A stretch of DNA of 64,000 nt from Vulcanimicrobium alpinum (GTDB lineage: Bacteria > Vulcanimicrobiota > Vulcanimicrobiia > Vulcanimicrobiales > Vulcanimicrobiaceae). Each line of letters begins with the position of its first letter. Within the stretch, counting starts at the first letter, position 1. The stretch spans positions 2,546,484 through 2,610,483 of the forward strand of contig NZ_AP025523.1 of NCBI RefSeq assembly GCF_027923555.1, given 5' to 3'. This document shows, in pieces, positions 39,379-47,595 of the stretch. The translations under genes and the position numbers were made by a program. Under the pieces are notes generated by a model, which was not told where the DNA came from, did no database searches, and saw only the letters and a list, made by a program, of their open reading frames with translations.

Positions 39379-40417
39379 CCCACATCCGCGCTTCGATCGC
39401 GTTCCACGTGCGCGCCTGCGCGTGCGCGACCCCGCGCGCGACGCGCTCGCCGTCGCCGCGAAGCGCCGCACGCGCCGCCGCCACGAACCCCAGCGCGTCG
39501 TCCGCCAGGAAGACCGCGTCCGCAAACTCCGCGGCGACGTCGGCGATCGCCGTCGACACCACCGGCGTGCGCGCGGCGAAGTATTCGAGCGTCTTCGTCG
39601 GCGAGATGAACTCGGTGGCGCGGTTGCGCGCGAACGGCATCAGTGCGACGTCGAAGCCGGCGAGCCACGAGGGCAGACCGTCGTACGCGACCCCGCCGGT
39701 GAGATGGACGTTGGGCCGGCGCGGCAGGCGCGCCGGATCGAGCTTCACGACCGGACCGACGAGCAGCACGTGCCCGTCGGGGAACGCCTCGGCGAGCGCA
39801 TCGATTAGCGCGACGTCGATGCGTTCGTCGATCACGCCGACGTAGCCGAAGACCGGTCCTCGCAGCCCCGCCGCGAGCGGATGCGGCGCGACGTCGGCGC
39901 TGAAGCGCTCGAATTCGACGCCGCTCGGCTCGCAGCGCGCCTTCGCGCCCAGTGCAGCGCGCTTCGCGTAAAGCGAACGTCCGCCGCAGAAGACCAGATC
40001 GGCGCGCGCGAGGACATCACGGTCGTGCTCGGCCATCCCGGCCGGCGCGAAGTCGAACTGCGCGAGTTCGTCCATCACGTCGTAGACGAGCGGCGCGGCG
40101 TCGAACGCATCGGCGAGCGCGCGCATCATCGGCGTGTAGAGCCACACCCCGGCCGTCCCGGCGCCGGCGACGGCGCGCGCCGTCGCGATCGCGTCGTCGT
40201 CGACCAGCGGCGGCGACCAGCCCCGCCGGCGCCGCGGACGCACGACGGTCACGCCACCGTCGCGCAGGATCTCGTCGCGGTCTTCGTGCGCCGCGAACGG
40301 TTCCTCGACGACGACGACGGGGACGCGCCGTGCGATCCGCGAGAGCAGATGATGCGGCCGCTGCCACACGCCGTCCCACCGCAGATGCAAGCCCGCAACG
40401 AACGCGCGCGGCGTCAC
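39359..40417 (-). CDS. Glycosyltransferase, GT-B fold
   Basis: About 352 residues. The N-terminal domain starts FVAGLHLRWDGVWQRPHHLLSRIA, a block seen in glycosyltransferases acting on exopolysaccharide or teichuronic-type polymers. The C-terminal domain has GPVFGYVGVIDERIDVALI, RPNVHLTGGVAYDGLPSWLAGFDVALMPF and the donor-site ISPTKTLEYFAARTPVVST. The acceptor is unknown. GTG at 40417 is used, because longer frames run into the divergent ArsR gene. The 128-bp gap to that gene holds both promoters. Confidence 0.8.
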   Translation of the reverse strand: MTPRAFVAGLHLRWDGVWQRPHHLLSRIARRVPVVVVEEPFAAHEDRDEILRDGGVTVVRPRRRRGWSPPLVDDDAIATARAVAGAGTAGVWLYTPMMRALADAFDAAPLVYDVMDELAQFDFAPAGMAEHDRDVLARADLVFCGGRSLYAKRAALGAKARCEPSGVEFERFSADVAPHPLAAGLRGPVFGYVGVIDERIDVALIDALAEAFPDGHVLLVGPVVKLDPARLPRRPNVHLTGGVAYDGLPSWLAGFDVALMPFARNRATEFISPTKTLEYFAARTPVVSTAIADVAAEFADAVFLADDALGFVAAARAALRGDGERVARGVAHAQARTWNAIEARMWDAIEAL

Positions 40418-40522
40418 CGGCGCGCGCCGCCGGGGAAGTACGGAAAGGGTTCCGGATCGTGCACGATCCGTTGGGTACGGCGCACCCGATGCGAATCCCG
40501 GGGCGCCGAAGGGCACCGACGC

Positions 40523-40546
40523 ATATTCGCGAAATCTCTTGAATAT
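40523..40546. promoter_or_regulatory. Putative ArsR-family operator
   Basis: ATATTC-N12-GAATAT is a perfect 6-bp inverted repeat in AT-rich sequence, standing out in GC-rich DNA. It covers the start codon region of the ArsR-rhodanese gene (ATG 40545). Such a position suits autorepression, and the same site could affect the divergent glycosyltransferase. Confidence 0.6.
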
Positions 40547-41228
40547 GGCACGAGCGGCCGAAGCGCGGCGCAAACGGCAGTTCAAGGACGCGGTGTACGC
40601 CGCAGCGGCGCGCGTCCCGGCGGCGCTCGCCAACCGTCATCGTCTCGAACTCCTCGATTTGCTCTCCCAGCGGCCGCGCGCCGTCGCCGACGTCGCGGCC
40701 GAGGCAGGGATCACGATCGCCAACGCCTCCCAGCATCTGCAGGTCCTGGCGCGCTGCGGGCTGGTTGCGGTCGAACGGCGCGGCACGTATGCCTTCTATC
40801 GCGCGGCGGGACCGCCGGTCTTCCGACTGCTCGCCGAGATCCGCGCGATCGCCTCGTCGATCGACGCGCGCGTCGCCGACGCGGAGCGCGCGTATCTGGG
40901 TTCGCGCGAGCCGTGCATCCCGACGTACGGCGAGGCGTGCGGCGCCCTCGACGACCCGCGAACGATCCTCCTCGATGCGCGTCCGCGCGAAGAATACGAG
41001 GCCGCGCACCTGCCCGGGGCGATCAGCGCACCGCTCGATGCCTTGCGATCGGGAACGATCGGGTTGACGCGTTCAAGGCGGTACGTCGTCTATTGCCGCG
41101 GTCCGTACTGCGTCTTCGCCGACGACGCGGTCCTGCTGCTGCGCGAACGCGGCTTCGACGCTACTCGCCTTGCACTCGGACCTGCGGAATGGGTCGCCGC
41201 CGGCGGTGAGGTCCAGCGTGCCGGCTGA
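40545..41228 (+). CDS. ArsR-family regulator fused to a rhodanese domain
   Basis: A 227-residue fusion. Residues ~15-95 are an ArsR winged HTH (HRLELLDLLSQRPRAVADVA, then NASQHLQVLARCGLVAVERRG). Residues ~120-220 are rhodanese: ILLDARPREEYEAAHLPGAIS and the active loop YCRGPYCVFADDA with the catalytic Cys. The fusion suggests sensing of reactive sulfur species or regulation by sulfur transfer. ATG at 40545 or TTG at 40539 may start it. It overlaps the MFS gene by 11 bp; the MBL gene follows, forming a small sulfur-related cassette. Confidence 0.9.
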   Translation: MARAAEARRKRQFKDAVYAAAARVPAALANRHRLELLDLLSQRPRAVADVAAEAGITIANASQHLQVLARCGLVAVERRGTYAFYRAAGPPVFRLLAEIRAIASSIDARVADAERAYLGSREPCIPTYGEACGALDDPRTILLDARPREEYEAAHLPGAISAPLDALRSGTIGLTRSRRYVVYCRGPYCVFADDAVLLLRERGFDATRLALGPAEWVAAGGEVQRAG

Positions 41229-42450
41229 CGGCGTGCGGCTCGGGCTGGCCGCGAACGCGCGGCAATTCTGGCTGCTCGTCGTGGTGAACGCGTTCGTGGG
41301 AGCGATGGTCGGGATGGAGCGCGACGTGCTGCCGCTCGTTGGAACGCGCCTCTTCGGACTTACCTCGGAGACTGCGGTGCTCTCGTTTATCGTCACGTTC
41401 GGCATCACCAAAGCCCTCGCAAACCTCTACGCCGGTCATGCGGCCGACCGCGTCGGCCGCAAACCGCTGCTCGTCGCGGGCTGGCTGATCGCAATCCCGG
41501 TGCCGTTTCTCCTCATGTTCGCGCCGTCGTGGAACGGAATCGTCTTCGCAAACGTGCTTCTCGGGATCAACCAGGGCCTGTGCTGGTCGATGACGGTCGT
41601 GATGAAGATCGACCTCGTCGGCCCGCGCCGGCGCGGGCTGGCGATGGGACTCAATGAATTCGCGGGCTATCTCGCCGTCGGCGTTGCAGCGTACGCCTCG
41701 GGCATTATCGCCGCCGCGTACGGGTTGCGGCCGTGGCCGTTCGCGCTCGGGATCGTTTCGATCGCCGCGGCGCTCCTGATCTCGGTCTGCTTCGTGCGCG
41801 AGACGCACGGTCACGCGCGCGTCGAGGCGGCGCAGCGCGACGCCTGCGATGCCCGGCCGTCGTTCGGCGCGCTGTTTGCACGCGTCTCGTGGCGCGATCG
41901 CACGCTTTCGGCGATCAGCCAGGCCGGGCTCGTCAACAACCTCAACGACGGTCTTGCGTGGGGGCTGCTCCCGCTGCACTTCGCCGCGGCCGGGCTCGCG
42001 CTCGAACGCATCGCTCTGCTTGCCGCCGTCTATCCGGCGACATGGGGGTTGTGTCAGTTGGCAACGGGTGCGCTCTCCGATCGCATGGGACGCAAAGGGA
42101 TGATCGTCGGGGGGATGTGGAGCCAAGCCGTGGCGATCGCCCTCTTTCTCACGCCCGCGAACTTCGCCGCATGGTTCGCGGCTGCCGTACTGCTCGGCGT
42201 CGGCACGGCGATGGTGTATCCTACGCTGCTGGCCGCGATCGGCGACGTCGTCGACCCGCTCGTGCGCGCGTCGTCGGTCGGCGTCTACCGGCTCTGGCGC
42301 GACTCCGGCTACGCCTTCGGCGCGCTGCTCGCAGGCGCCGTCGCCCAGACGCTCGGTCACAACGCCGCGATCGCCATCGTCGCGACGATCACGTTCCTGT
42401 CGGGCGCGATCGTCGCCATGCGCATGCGCGAAACGTGCCCCTCCGCCTGA
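41218..42450 (+). CDS. MFS transporter
   Basis: A 410-residue protein with 12 predicted helices. The MFS motif A between helices 2 and 3 is YAGHAADRVGRKPLLVAG, repeated in the second half as LATGALSDRMGRKGMIVGG. The start GTG at 41218 overlaps the ArsR-rhodanese stop. Substrate unknown; the context suggests export or import of a sulfur compound or metalloid. It has no fused extra domain. Confidence 0.88.
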   Translation: MPADGVRLGLAANARQFWLLVVVNAFVGAMVGMERDVLPLVGTRLFGLTSETAVLSFIVTFGITKALANLYAGHAADRVGRKPLLVAGWLIAIPVPFLLMFAPSWNGIVFANVLLGINQGLCWSMTVVMKIDLVGPRRRGLAMGLNEFAGYLAVGVAAYASGIIAAAYGLRPWPFALGIVSIAAALLISVCFVRETHGHARVEAAQRDACDARPSFGALFARVSWRDRTLSAISQAGLVNNLNDGLAWGLLPLHFAAAGLALERIALLAAVYPATWGLCQLATGALSDRMGRKGMIVGGMWSQAVAIALFLTPANFAAWFAAAVLLGVGTAMVYPTLLAAIGDVVDPLVRASSVGVYRLWRDSGYAFGALLAGAVAQTLGHNAAIAIVATITFLSGAIVAMRMRETCPSA

Positions 42451-42475
42451 TCCGCCTCGTTCCGGGAGCATCGCC

Positions 42476-43195
42476 GTGATTTTTCGTCAGATTCTACGCG
42501 CAGCAACCGGCTGCGCTTCGTACGTCTTCGGTTGAGGCGGCCAGGGCCGCGCAGCGGTCGTCGATCCTCAGTTCGAGGTCGCTCACTATGAAGAACTCGC
42601 CGCCTCCCACGCGATGAAGATCGAAGCGGTCTTCGCGACGCACGTGCACGCCGATCACCGCTCCGGCGCTCGCGCGCTCGCCGATCGCACGGGCGCGACG
42701 CTCTATCAGCACCGCTCGGCCGCGCTCGCCTATCCCTTCGCCCCGCTCGACGACGGCACCGAGATTTCGCTCGGAAACGTCGTCATACGCGCGATGCACA
42801 CGCCGGGCCATACGCCCGAGAGCGTCTGCCTGCTCGTCACCGACCGAACGCGCGCCGCGGAGCCGTGGTTCGTGTTGACCGGGGATACGCTCTTCGTCGG
42901 CGACGTCGGCCGGCCGGATTTCGGCGGCGACGACGCGGGGCGCAGCCTTTACGCGTCTCTCCAGCGTCTGCTCGCGCTTCCCGACCACGTCGAGGTCTAT
43001 CCGGCGCACATCTCGGGGAGCCCGTGCGGACGCGCGATGAGCGGCAAGCCGTCGTCGACAATCGGATTCGAGCGACGCTTCAATGCCGCGCTTCAGGCCC
43101 CTGATCGCGATGCGTTCGTGGCGATGCTCTTCGAGGGACTGCCGGAGAAGCCGGCGTCGTTCGCCGAGATGATCGCCGCCAACCGCGCGGGCTAG
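42476..43195 (+). pseudogene. MBL-fold hydrolase (persulfide-dioxygenase/rhodanese-associated type) interrupted by in-frame TGA
   Basis: From GTG at 42476 the frame reads VIFRQILRAATGCASYVFG, stops at TGA 42533-42535, and continues without a shift as GGQGRAAVVDPQFEVAHYEEL and then FATHVHADHRSGARAL (HxHxDH), HTPGHTPESV, LTGDTLFVGDVGRPD and VYPAHISGSPCG. The N-terminal strand is needed for the fold, so a restart at ATG 42614 would give a truncated protein. The TGA falls where relatives often have Gly, Cys or another residue. A disabled gene, a base error or recoding are the options. No clear bacterial SECIS follows. It lies directly after the MFS gene. Confidence 0.75.
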
Positions 43196-44541
43196 AGCCG
43201 CCCGGCTTCCTGCACACGCCCGCCGACCAGATGATCGCCTTCGGGCTCGCCGCGATCGCGACGCGCCAGCAGTTCGCTCGGCGGGATTGCGCGGTCGTCG
43301 CGCTCCCACCAGCCCGCGCGGCGCGGCGCAGTGATCCGGCCGGTGCGTACGAGTTCGGCGATCGCGTCGGCGACGGCGGTCGGCCGCGGCTCGCCGCGCG
43401 GTCCGGCGAACGTGAACACGCCGTCCTCGGCGACGCCTGCGTCGTCGCGCAGGAGCGAGTGCCAGTCGGTCATCCCGAACGCCGCCCACGCGCCGACCGC
43501 GCGGACATCGACCCCGGCATCGCGCAAAGCGCGCACGTCGTCGACGTGCTGCGCGAGCCAGCGCACGCGCTCCGGCGCGGGGGCATGCACGTGCACCTCG
43601 CCGAGGGCCAGCGGAAGACGCAGGCGTTCGGCGGCAGCCCACAATAGGGGCGCCGCGCGCGGCGCCTCTTCACCCGCGACGTAGACCGCCGGAACGTCGC
43701 CGATGCTGCCGTCCGGCGCGGTGAACACGTAGCGTTCCGAGTGCGGATAGTGATTGAAGGCGACCAGATCCGGCGCCGTCGCGCGTGATTCGAGCGCCGC
43801 GAGTTCCGCCGCGAGCACGCCGCCACGATCGAGCAGAAACCCGCTCAGCGGATGCGCGGCGCCGACGCGGCCGGCAACGAGTTCGGCGGAGAGAAACATC
43901 CGCTCGCGCAGGAACGCGACATAGTCGCGGACGCCGTCGTCGCCGGCGGTGAAGCGCTGCAGGTCTTCGGTGAGGACGAATTCGGCGCCGGGGACGATCG
44001 CGCGGATGCGCGCCATCGCTTCCTGCTGCGCGAGCGTCTGATGGACCATCGAGCGGCCGAAGGCGTGGTCGTCGGCGAGGTTCGGAAACCACACCCCGTA
44101 GAGCGTCGCGAAGCGCGCCGTGGTGAGAGGCTCGTTGATCGGCGTCCACCGGCGGACCCACGGAAACGCCCGTGCAACCGCCTCAGCGTAGTCGGCGAAG
44201 AGCGCCGGGAACGCCGGGTCGAGCAGGTCGGTGTAGCGCGGGCCGCTGCCGTGATGCAGCAGCGTGACGATCGGTTCGATCCCCGCGTCGCGCAGCAGGC
44301 TCAGACGCCGCTCGGCCCAGCGCAGATCGATCTCCGCGGGATCAACGGGCGCCGCGCGCTCCCACAGCACCGGGGTGCGCGACGCGTCGATCCGCAGCGA
44401 CGCGAGCAGCGCGACGTCGCCGTCGCGCCGATCGTGTCCCGTCAGCGCGAGCTGATCGACGATGCGGTTCGCGTCGACCCGCGCGACCGTCGGTTCGGGC
44501 GACGCCCAAACCTCGAAGCCGCGGGCGTTAGAGCGCGACAA
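43192..44541 (-). CDS. GH1-like glycosidase-fold protein
   Basis: A 449-residue protein whose sequence fits the beta-glucosidase-like N-terminal half found in fusion proteins annotated as dTDP-4-dehydrorhamnose reductases: GFEVWASPEPTVARVDANRIVDQL, RIDASRTPVLWERAAP, GIEPIVTLLHHGSGPRYTDLLDP and FPWVRRWTPINEPLTTARF, which contains the NEP acid/base block. A second Glu is in LALGEVHVHAP. The reductase half is absent. The TTG start at 44541 overlaps folE2 and a later start is possible. Substrate unknown. Confidence 0.75.
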   Translation of the reverse strand: MSRSNARGFEVWASPEPTVARVDANRIVDQLALTGHDRRDGDVALLASLRIDASRTPVLWERAAPVDPAEIDLRWAERRLSLLRDAGIEPIVTLLHHGSGPRYTDLLDPAFPALFADYAEAVARAFPWVRRWTPINEPLTTARFATLYGVWFPNLADDHAFGRSMVHQTLAQQEAMARIRAIVPGAEFVLTEDLQRFTAGDDGVRDYVAFLRERMFLSAELVAGRVGAAHPLSGFLLDRGGVLAAELAALESRATAPDLVAFNHYPHSERYVFTAPDGSIGDVPAVYVAGEEAPRAAPLLWAAAERLRLPLALGEVHVHAPAPERVRWLAQHVDDVRALRDAGVDVRAVGAWAAFGMTDWHSLLRDDAGVAEDGVFTFAGPRGEPRPTAVADAIAELVRTGRITAPRRAGWWERDDRAIPPSELLARRDRGEPEGDHLVGGRVQEAGRL

Positions 44542-46009
44542 CGGGGGACGGACGGGTGCCGAGCCAGGTCGCGAGATCGGTCTTGACGTCGATGTGCGTC
44601 CCGTCGCGCAGCTCGCGGCGGAACTCGCCGAACAGACCGAACGCTTCGGCGAACGCGTCGTGCTTGTGGATCGACTCGTAGTTCACTTGGCTCGCGCCGA
44701 TGTACGTCGTGTCGGGGAAGTCCGCGTACATGTCGAGCGCGCGCGCGAGGATCCCGCGCACGACGTCTTCGACGAACTTCGGGTTGTGATGCGCTTTGTT
44801 GACGATGAAGAACTCGTCGGGACGCTTGAGCAGGTCGTACGTCTCGCTCGACATCGACGACTCGACGATCTCGACGAGATCCTCGGCGCGGATCTCTTCG
44901 GCGAACGCCGCGTCGGCGCCGATGTACACGCCGCCGCGTCCGCGCTGGTTGTGCGTCGCGACTGGCAGCGCGTCGAGCGCGCGCGTCGCGTCGGCTTCGC
45001 TGAATCCGGCATCCATCAGCTCGCGCAGGCTGTGCTCGCGCACCATCAACTGGGCGCACGGGCAGGCCGTCATCCCTTCGGCTTCGACCCCGACGATGCG
45101 GCGCGTACCGTGGGCGTCGGCATGCGCGATGCTCACCAGCGTGTACGTCTCCTCGGTGCGCTTCCCGCTCACCGGCGTCCAGCGCTCGAGTCCGAAGTCG
45201 GCGCGCAGCCGCACGTCGGCGCGTAACGCGCCCTGCGAGCGCACGATCTCGCGCGCGATCTGCTCGGTGAGGTGCTCGACGCGCGAGGGCTTCTCGCGCC
45301 GGTTAAGCACGTCGAGCGTGGCCGCTTCCAGCAATTCGGAGAAGCGCGACATATGCACGCCGGCCTTGTCGGGCGCGAGGTCGGCGACCATCGTGAAGTC
45401 GCCGTGGAAGAGCCGCTCTTCGCCGCCGACGTTGAGCCGGATCAGATGCTTCACCGACGAGACGCCGACGCGGTTGAGCGAGAGGCGCACGTCGGGTGCC
45501 TCTTCCTGACGATTGGCGATGAAGTGGACCGCGCGCGCCTTGCGCTGGACCCAGCGCTTATCGACCTTTTGCGCGAGCGCCGAGATCGTCTCGCCGCTGC
45601 GCGGCTCGACGACGTCGGGCGCGATCTCGGCGAGCGGGATCAGGTTGAACGCGCGCCCGGCGAGATACGGGTGCGGCACCTCGAAGCGCCCGAAGTCGGC
45701 GACGAGCCCGTCGATGAGCAGGATGTCGATGTCGATCGGGCGCGCATCGAGCGGCGTGCGCGTCTGGCGCCCGATCGCGGTTTCGATCCCGCGGACCACG
45801 GCTTCGAACGCCAGCGGTTCAAGCGTCGTCGCAAGCTTGGCGGCGACGTTGAGGAACGCCGGGCCGGCGACGCCGCCGGCGGGCGCCGTCTCGTAGTACG
45901 AGGAGACCGCCTCGACCGTCGCCTCGCGACGAAGGCGCTGCAGCGCGCCGAGGATCGTGCTTTGCCGATCGCCGAGATTCGATCCCAGACCGACGTAAAC
46001 CGTGGGCAT
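44528..46009 (-). CDS. FolK-FolE2 fusion: HPPK plus GTP cyclohydrolase IB
   Basis: A single 493-residue frame. Residues 1-~150 are 6-hydroxymethyl-dihydropterin pyrophosphokinase (VYVGLGSNLGDRQSTI, SSYYETAPAGGVAGPAFLN, ARPIDIDILLIDG, VPHPYLAGRAF). Residues ~175-493 are FolE2 (NRVGVSSVKHLIRL, FTMVADLAPDKAGVHMSRF, the catalytic-Cys block TACPCAQLM at ~316-318 and THNQRGRGG with His353). FolE2 makes dihydroneopterin triphosphate from GTP, the first step; FolK acts several steps later. There is no in-frame break or start between them. ATG at 46009 is 8 bp after folP. FolB must be elsewhere. Confidence 0.92.
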   Translation of the reverse strand: MPTVYVGLGSNLGDRQSTILGALQRLRREATVEAVSSYYETAPAGGVAGPAFLNVAAKLATTLEPLAFEAVVRGIETAIGRQTRTPLDARPIDIDILLIDGLVADFGRFEVPHPYLAGRAFNLIPLAEIAPDVVEPRSGETISALAQKVDKRWVQRKARAVHFIANRQEEAPDVRLSLNRVGVSSVKHLIRLNVGGEERLFHGDFTMVADLAPDKAGVHMSRFSELLEAATLDVLNRREKPSRVEHLTEQIAREIVRSQGALRADVRLRADFGLERWTPVSGKRTEETYTLVSIAHADAHGTRRIVGVEAEGMTACPCAQLMVREHSLRELMDAGFSEADATRALDALPVATHNQRGRGGVYIGADAAFAEEIRAEDLVEIVESSMSSETYDLLKRPDEFFIVNKAHHNPKFVEDVVRGILARALDMYADFPDTTYIGASQVNYESIHKHDAFAEAFGLFGEFRRELRDGTHIDVKTDLATWLGTRPSPVVAL

Positions 46010-46017
46010 ACTCGCTC

Positions 46018-47241
46018 TTAGACCGCCGGCGAGCGTTCCAAGTTGCCCGCCGCCTCCGGCGTGCCGGGCATCGCGGGCGCAATTGCCAGGGCGCGCCGGC
46101 GTTCGGGCGCGGTCGCGGCCATCATCCGGGCCAATTGCACCGTCTCTTCGACGTCGTGCACCCGCAGGATGCGCGCGCCGGCGCTGATCCCAATCGCCGC
46201 CGTCGCGAGCGAGGGAACGAGCAGTTCCTTCGCCGGCCGATCGAAGACGCGCCCGATGAAGCTCTTGCGCGAACTGGCGAACAGTATCGGAAAGCCGAGC
46301 GCCCTTAGTTCGCCGAACCGCTCGAGGATCTCGAGATCGGTCTGCGGCTCCTTCCCGAACTCGAGCCCCGGGTCGATCGCGATCGCGTCGCGCGCGACGC
46401 CGGCGGCAATCGCGCGTTCGGTGCGTTCGTGCAGAAACGCGACGATCTCGGCGAGCGCGTCTTCGTAGACGTACGCCTGCGGATCGCGTTTGTTGAGCTC
46501 GCCTTTGAGGTGCATGACCACCAGGCCGGCGCCGTGCGTCGCGACGACGCCCGCGAGGTCGGGATCGGAGAGGCCGCTGCAGTCGTTGATCAGGTGCGCG
46601 CCGGCGGCGAGCGCGGCGTCGGCGACGCTCGCCTTGAACGTGTCGATCGAGATCGCGACGTCGATCCCGGCGTCGACGATCGCCTGGACCGCGGGGACGA
46701 CGCGGTCGCGCTCTTCGGCGGCGGCGATACGCGGGTTCCAATGCGCGTAGGACTGTCCGCCGACGTCGACGAGCGACGCCCCCGCGGCCGACATCGCGCG
46801 CGTTTTCGCGACGGCGGCGTCGACGCCGCTCACGCGCTCGTAGAACGAATCCGGCGTGACGTTGACGATCCCCATCACGCGCGCTTCGTCGGCGACATCG
46901 AGCGTGCGCGCGCGGAGGCGCAGCGGCGACGGCTTCTGCGCGCTGCGCCGCAGCGCAGCGCGCAGCACGTCGATCGTCGCACCGGCGTGCGGCACGGCGG
47001 CGCGCGCAGCATCCAACTGCGCGACGCTCGCGCCGACCAACATTTCACGGCCGGCGTCGCACACCACGGCGCCGGCGCCGCGCAGCGCCGCGCGCACGTC
47101 GCCGGCGAGCGGTCCGTCGACGGCGATCACCGCGGCATCGGCGGCGGCCGCGAGCGCGCGGGCATCGCCGGGCGGCAGCGCGCCGCCGTAGCGTTCGGCG
47201 AGCGAGTCGGCGGCACGGGTCACGAGCGAGCGGGCGATCAC
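46018..47241 (-). CDS. folP: Dihydropteroate synthase with N-terminal extension
   Basis: A 407-residue protein. The C-terminal ~290 residues are DHPS: VMGIVNVTPDSFYERVSGV, GASLVDVGGQSY, SIDTFKASVADAALAAGAHLINDCSGL (read as two blocks), VVMHLKGE, AIDPGLEFGKEP and LFASSRKSFIGRVF. An N-terminal ~115 residues of unknown fold (LAAAADAAVIAVDGPLAGDVRAALRGAGAV) precede it. It joins pterin pyrophosphate with p-aminobenzoate. It leads the folP-folK::folE2 operon. GTG at 47241 is the first start. Confidence 0.9.
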   Translation of the reverse strand: MIARSLVTRAADSLAERYGGALPPGDARALAAAADAAVIAVDGPLAGDVRAALRGAGAVVCDAGREMLVGASVAQLDAARAAVPHAGATIDVLRAALRRSAQKPSPLRLRARTLDVADEARVMGIVNVTPDSFYERVSGVDAAVAKTRAMSAAGASLVDVGGQSYAHWNPRIAAAEERDRVVPAVQAIVDAGIDVAISIDTFKASVADAALAAGAHLINDCSGLSDPDLAGVVATHGAGLVVMHLKGELNKRDPQAYVYEDALAEIVAFLHERTERAIAAGVARDAIAIDPGLEFGKEPQTDLEILERFGELRALGFPILFASSRKSFIGRVFDRPAKELLVPSLATAAIGISAGARILRVHDVEETVQLARMMAATAPERRRALAIAPAMPGTPEAAGNLERSPAV

Positions 47242-47343
47242 AACGGATCGTTCGACCCGGATGCGCCGTTCTCAGGTTCCCGAGGTTTGAGGGCCTCGGC
47301 GGTGCGGGCACGAGCGTGAGCCGGTGAAGACGAGGAGAGAGAC

Positions 47344-47572
47344 GTGGCAGCATCGGCGCGCAAGCCGGCCCTGCGCAAGGGGACGAAAGTGGAATGGGAC
47401 GCCTCGCAAGGCACCGTCAAAGGAACCATCAAGAAGGTCGTCACCTCGACGACGCGCGTGAAAAAGGCACGTCGCCAAGGCGTCGCCCGAGCATCCGGAA
47501 GTGCTGGTGAAAAGCGACCGCACCGGCGCCGAAGCGGTGCACCTGCCGAGCGAACTGCGCAAGCGCAGTTGA
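47344..47572 (+). pseudogene. DUF2945-type (HVA1 family) small protein with a one-base frameshift
   Basis: The first half reads LRKGTKVEWDASQGTVKGTIKKVVTSTTRVK, a DUF2945 Tudor-like start. The second half, HVAKASPEHPEVLVKSDRTGAEAVHLPSEL, is in the +1 frame and ends at TGA 47570-47572. The shift falls at a run of five A (47461-47465); four A would restore the ~76-residue protein. It may be a real slip, a base error, or a programmed site. The GTG start at 47344 diverges from folP. Confidence 0.75.
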
Positions 47573-47595
47573 CGCCGCAGCGCCGCAGCGGCGCG

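Noticed and set aside
42533-42580. Selenocysteine insertion element after the TGA of the MBL gene
   Set aside because: A small GCGGCC-AG-GGCCGC-type hairpin starts two bases after the TGA, too close and without the expected loop, so recoding is not claimed.
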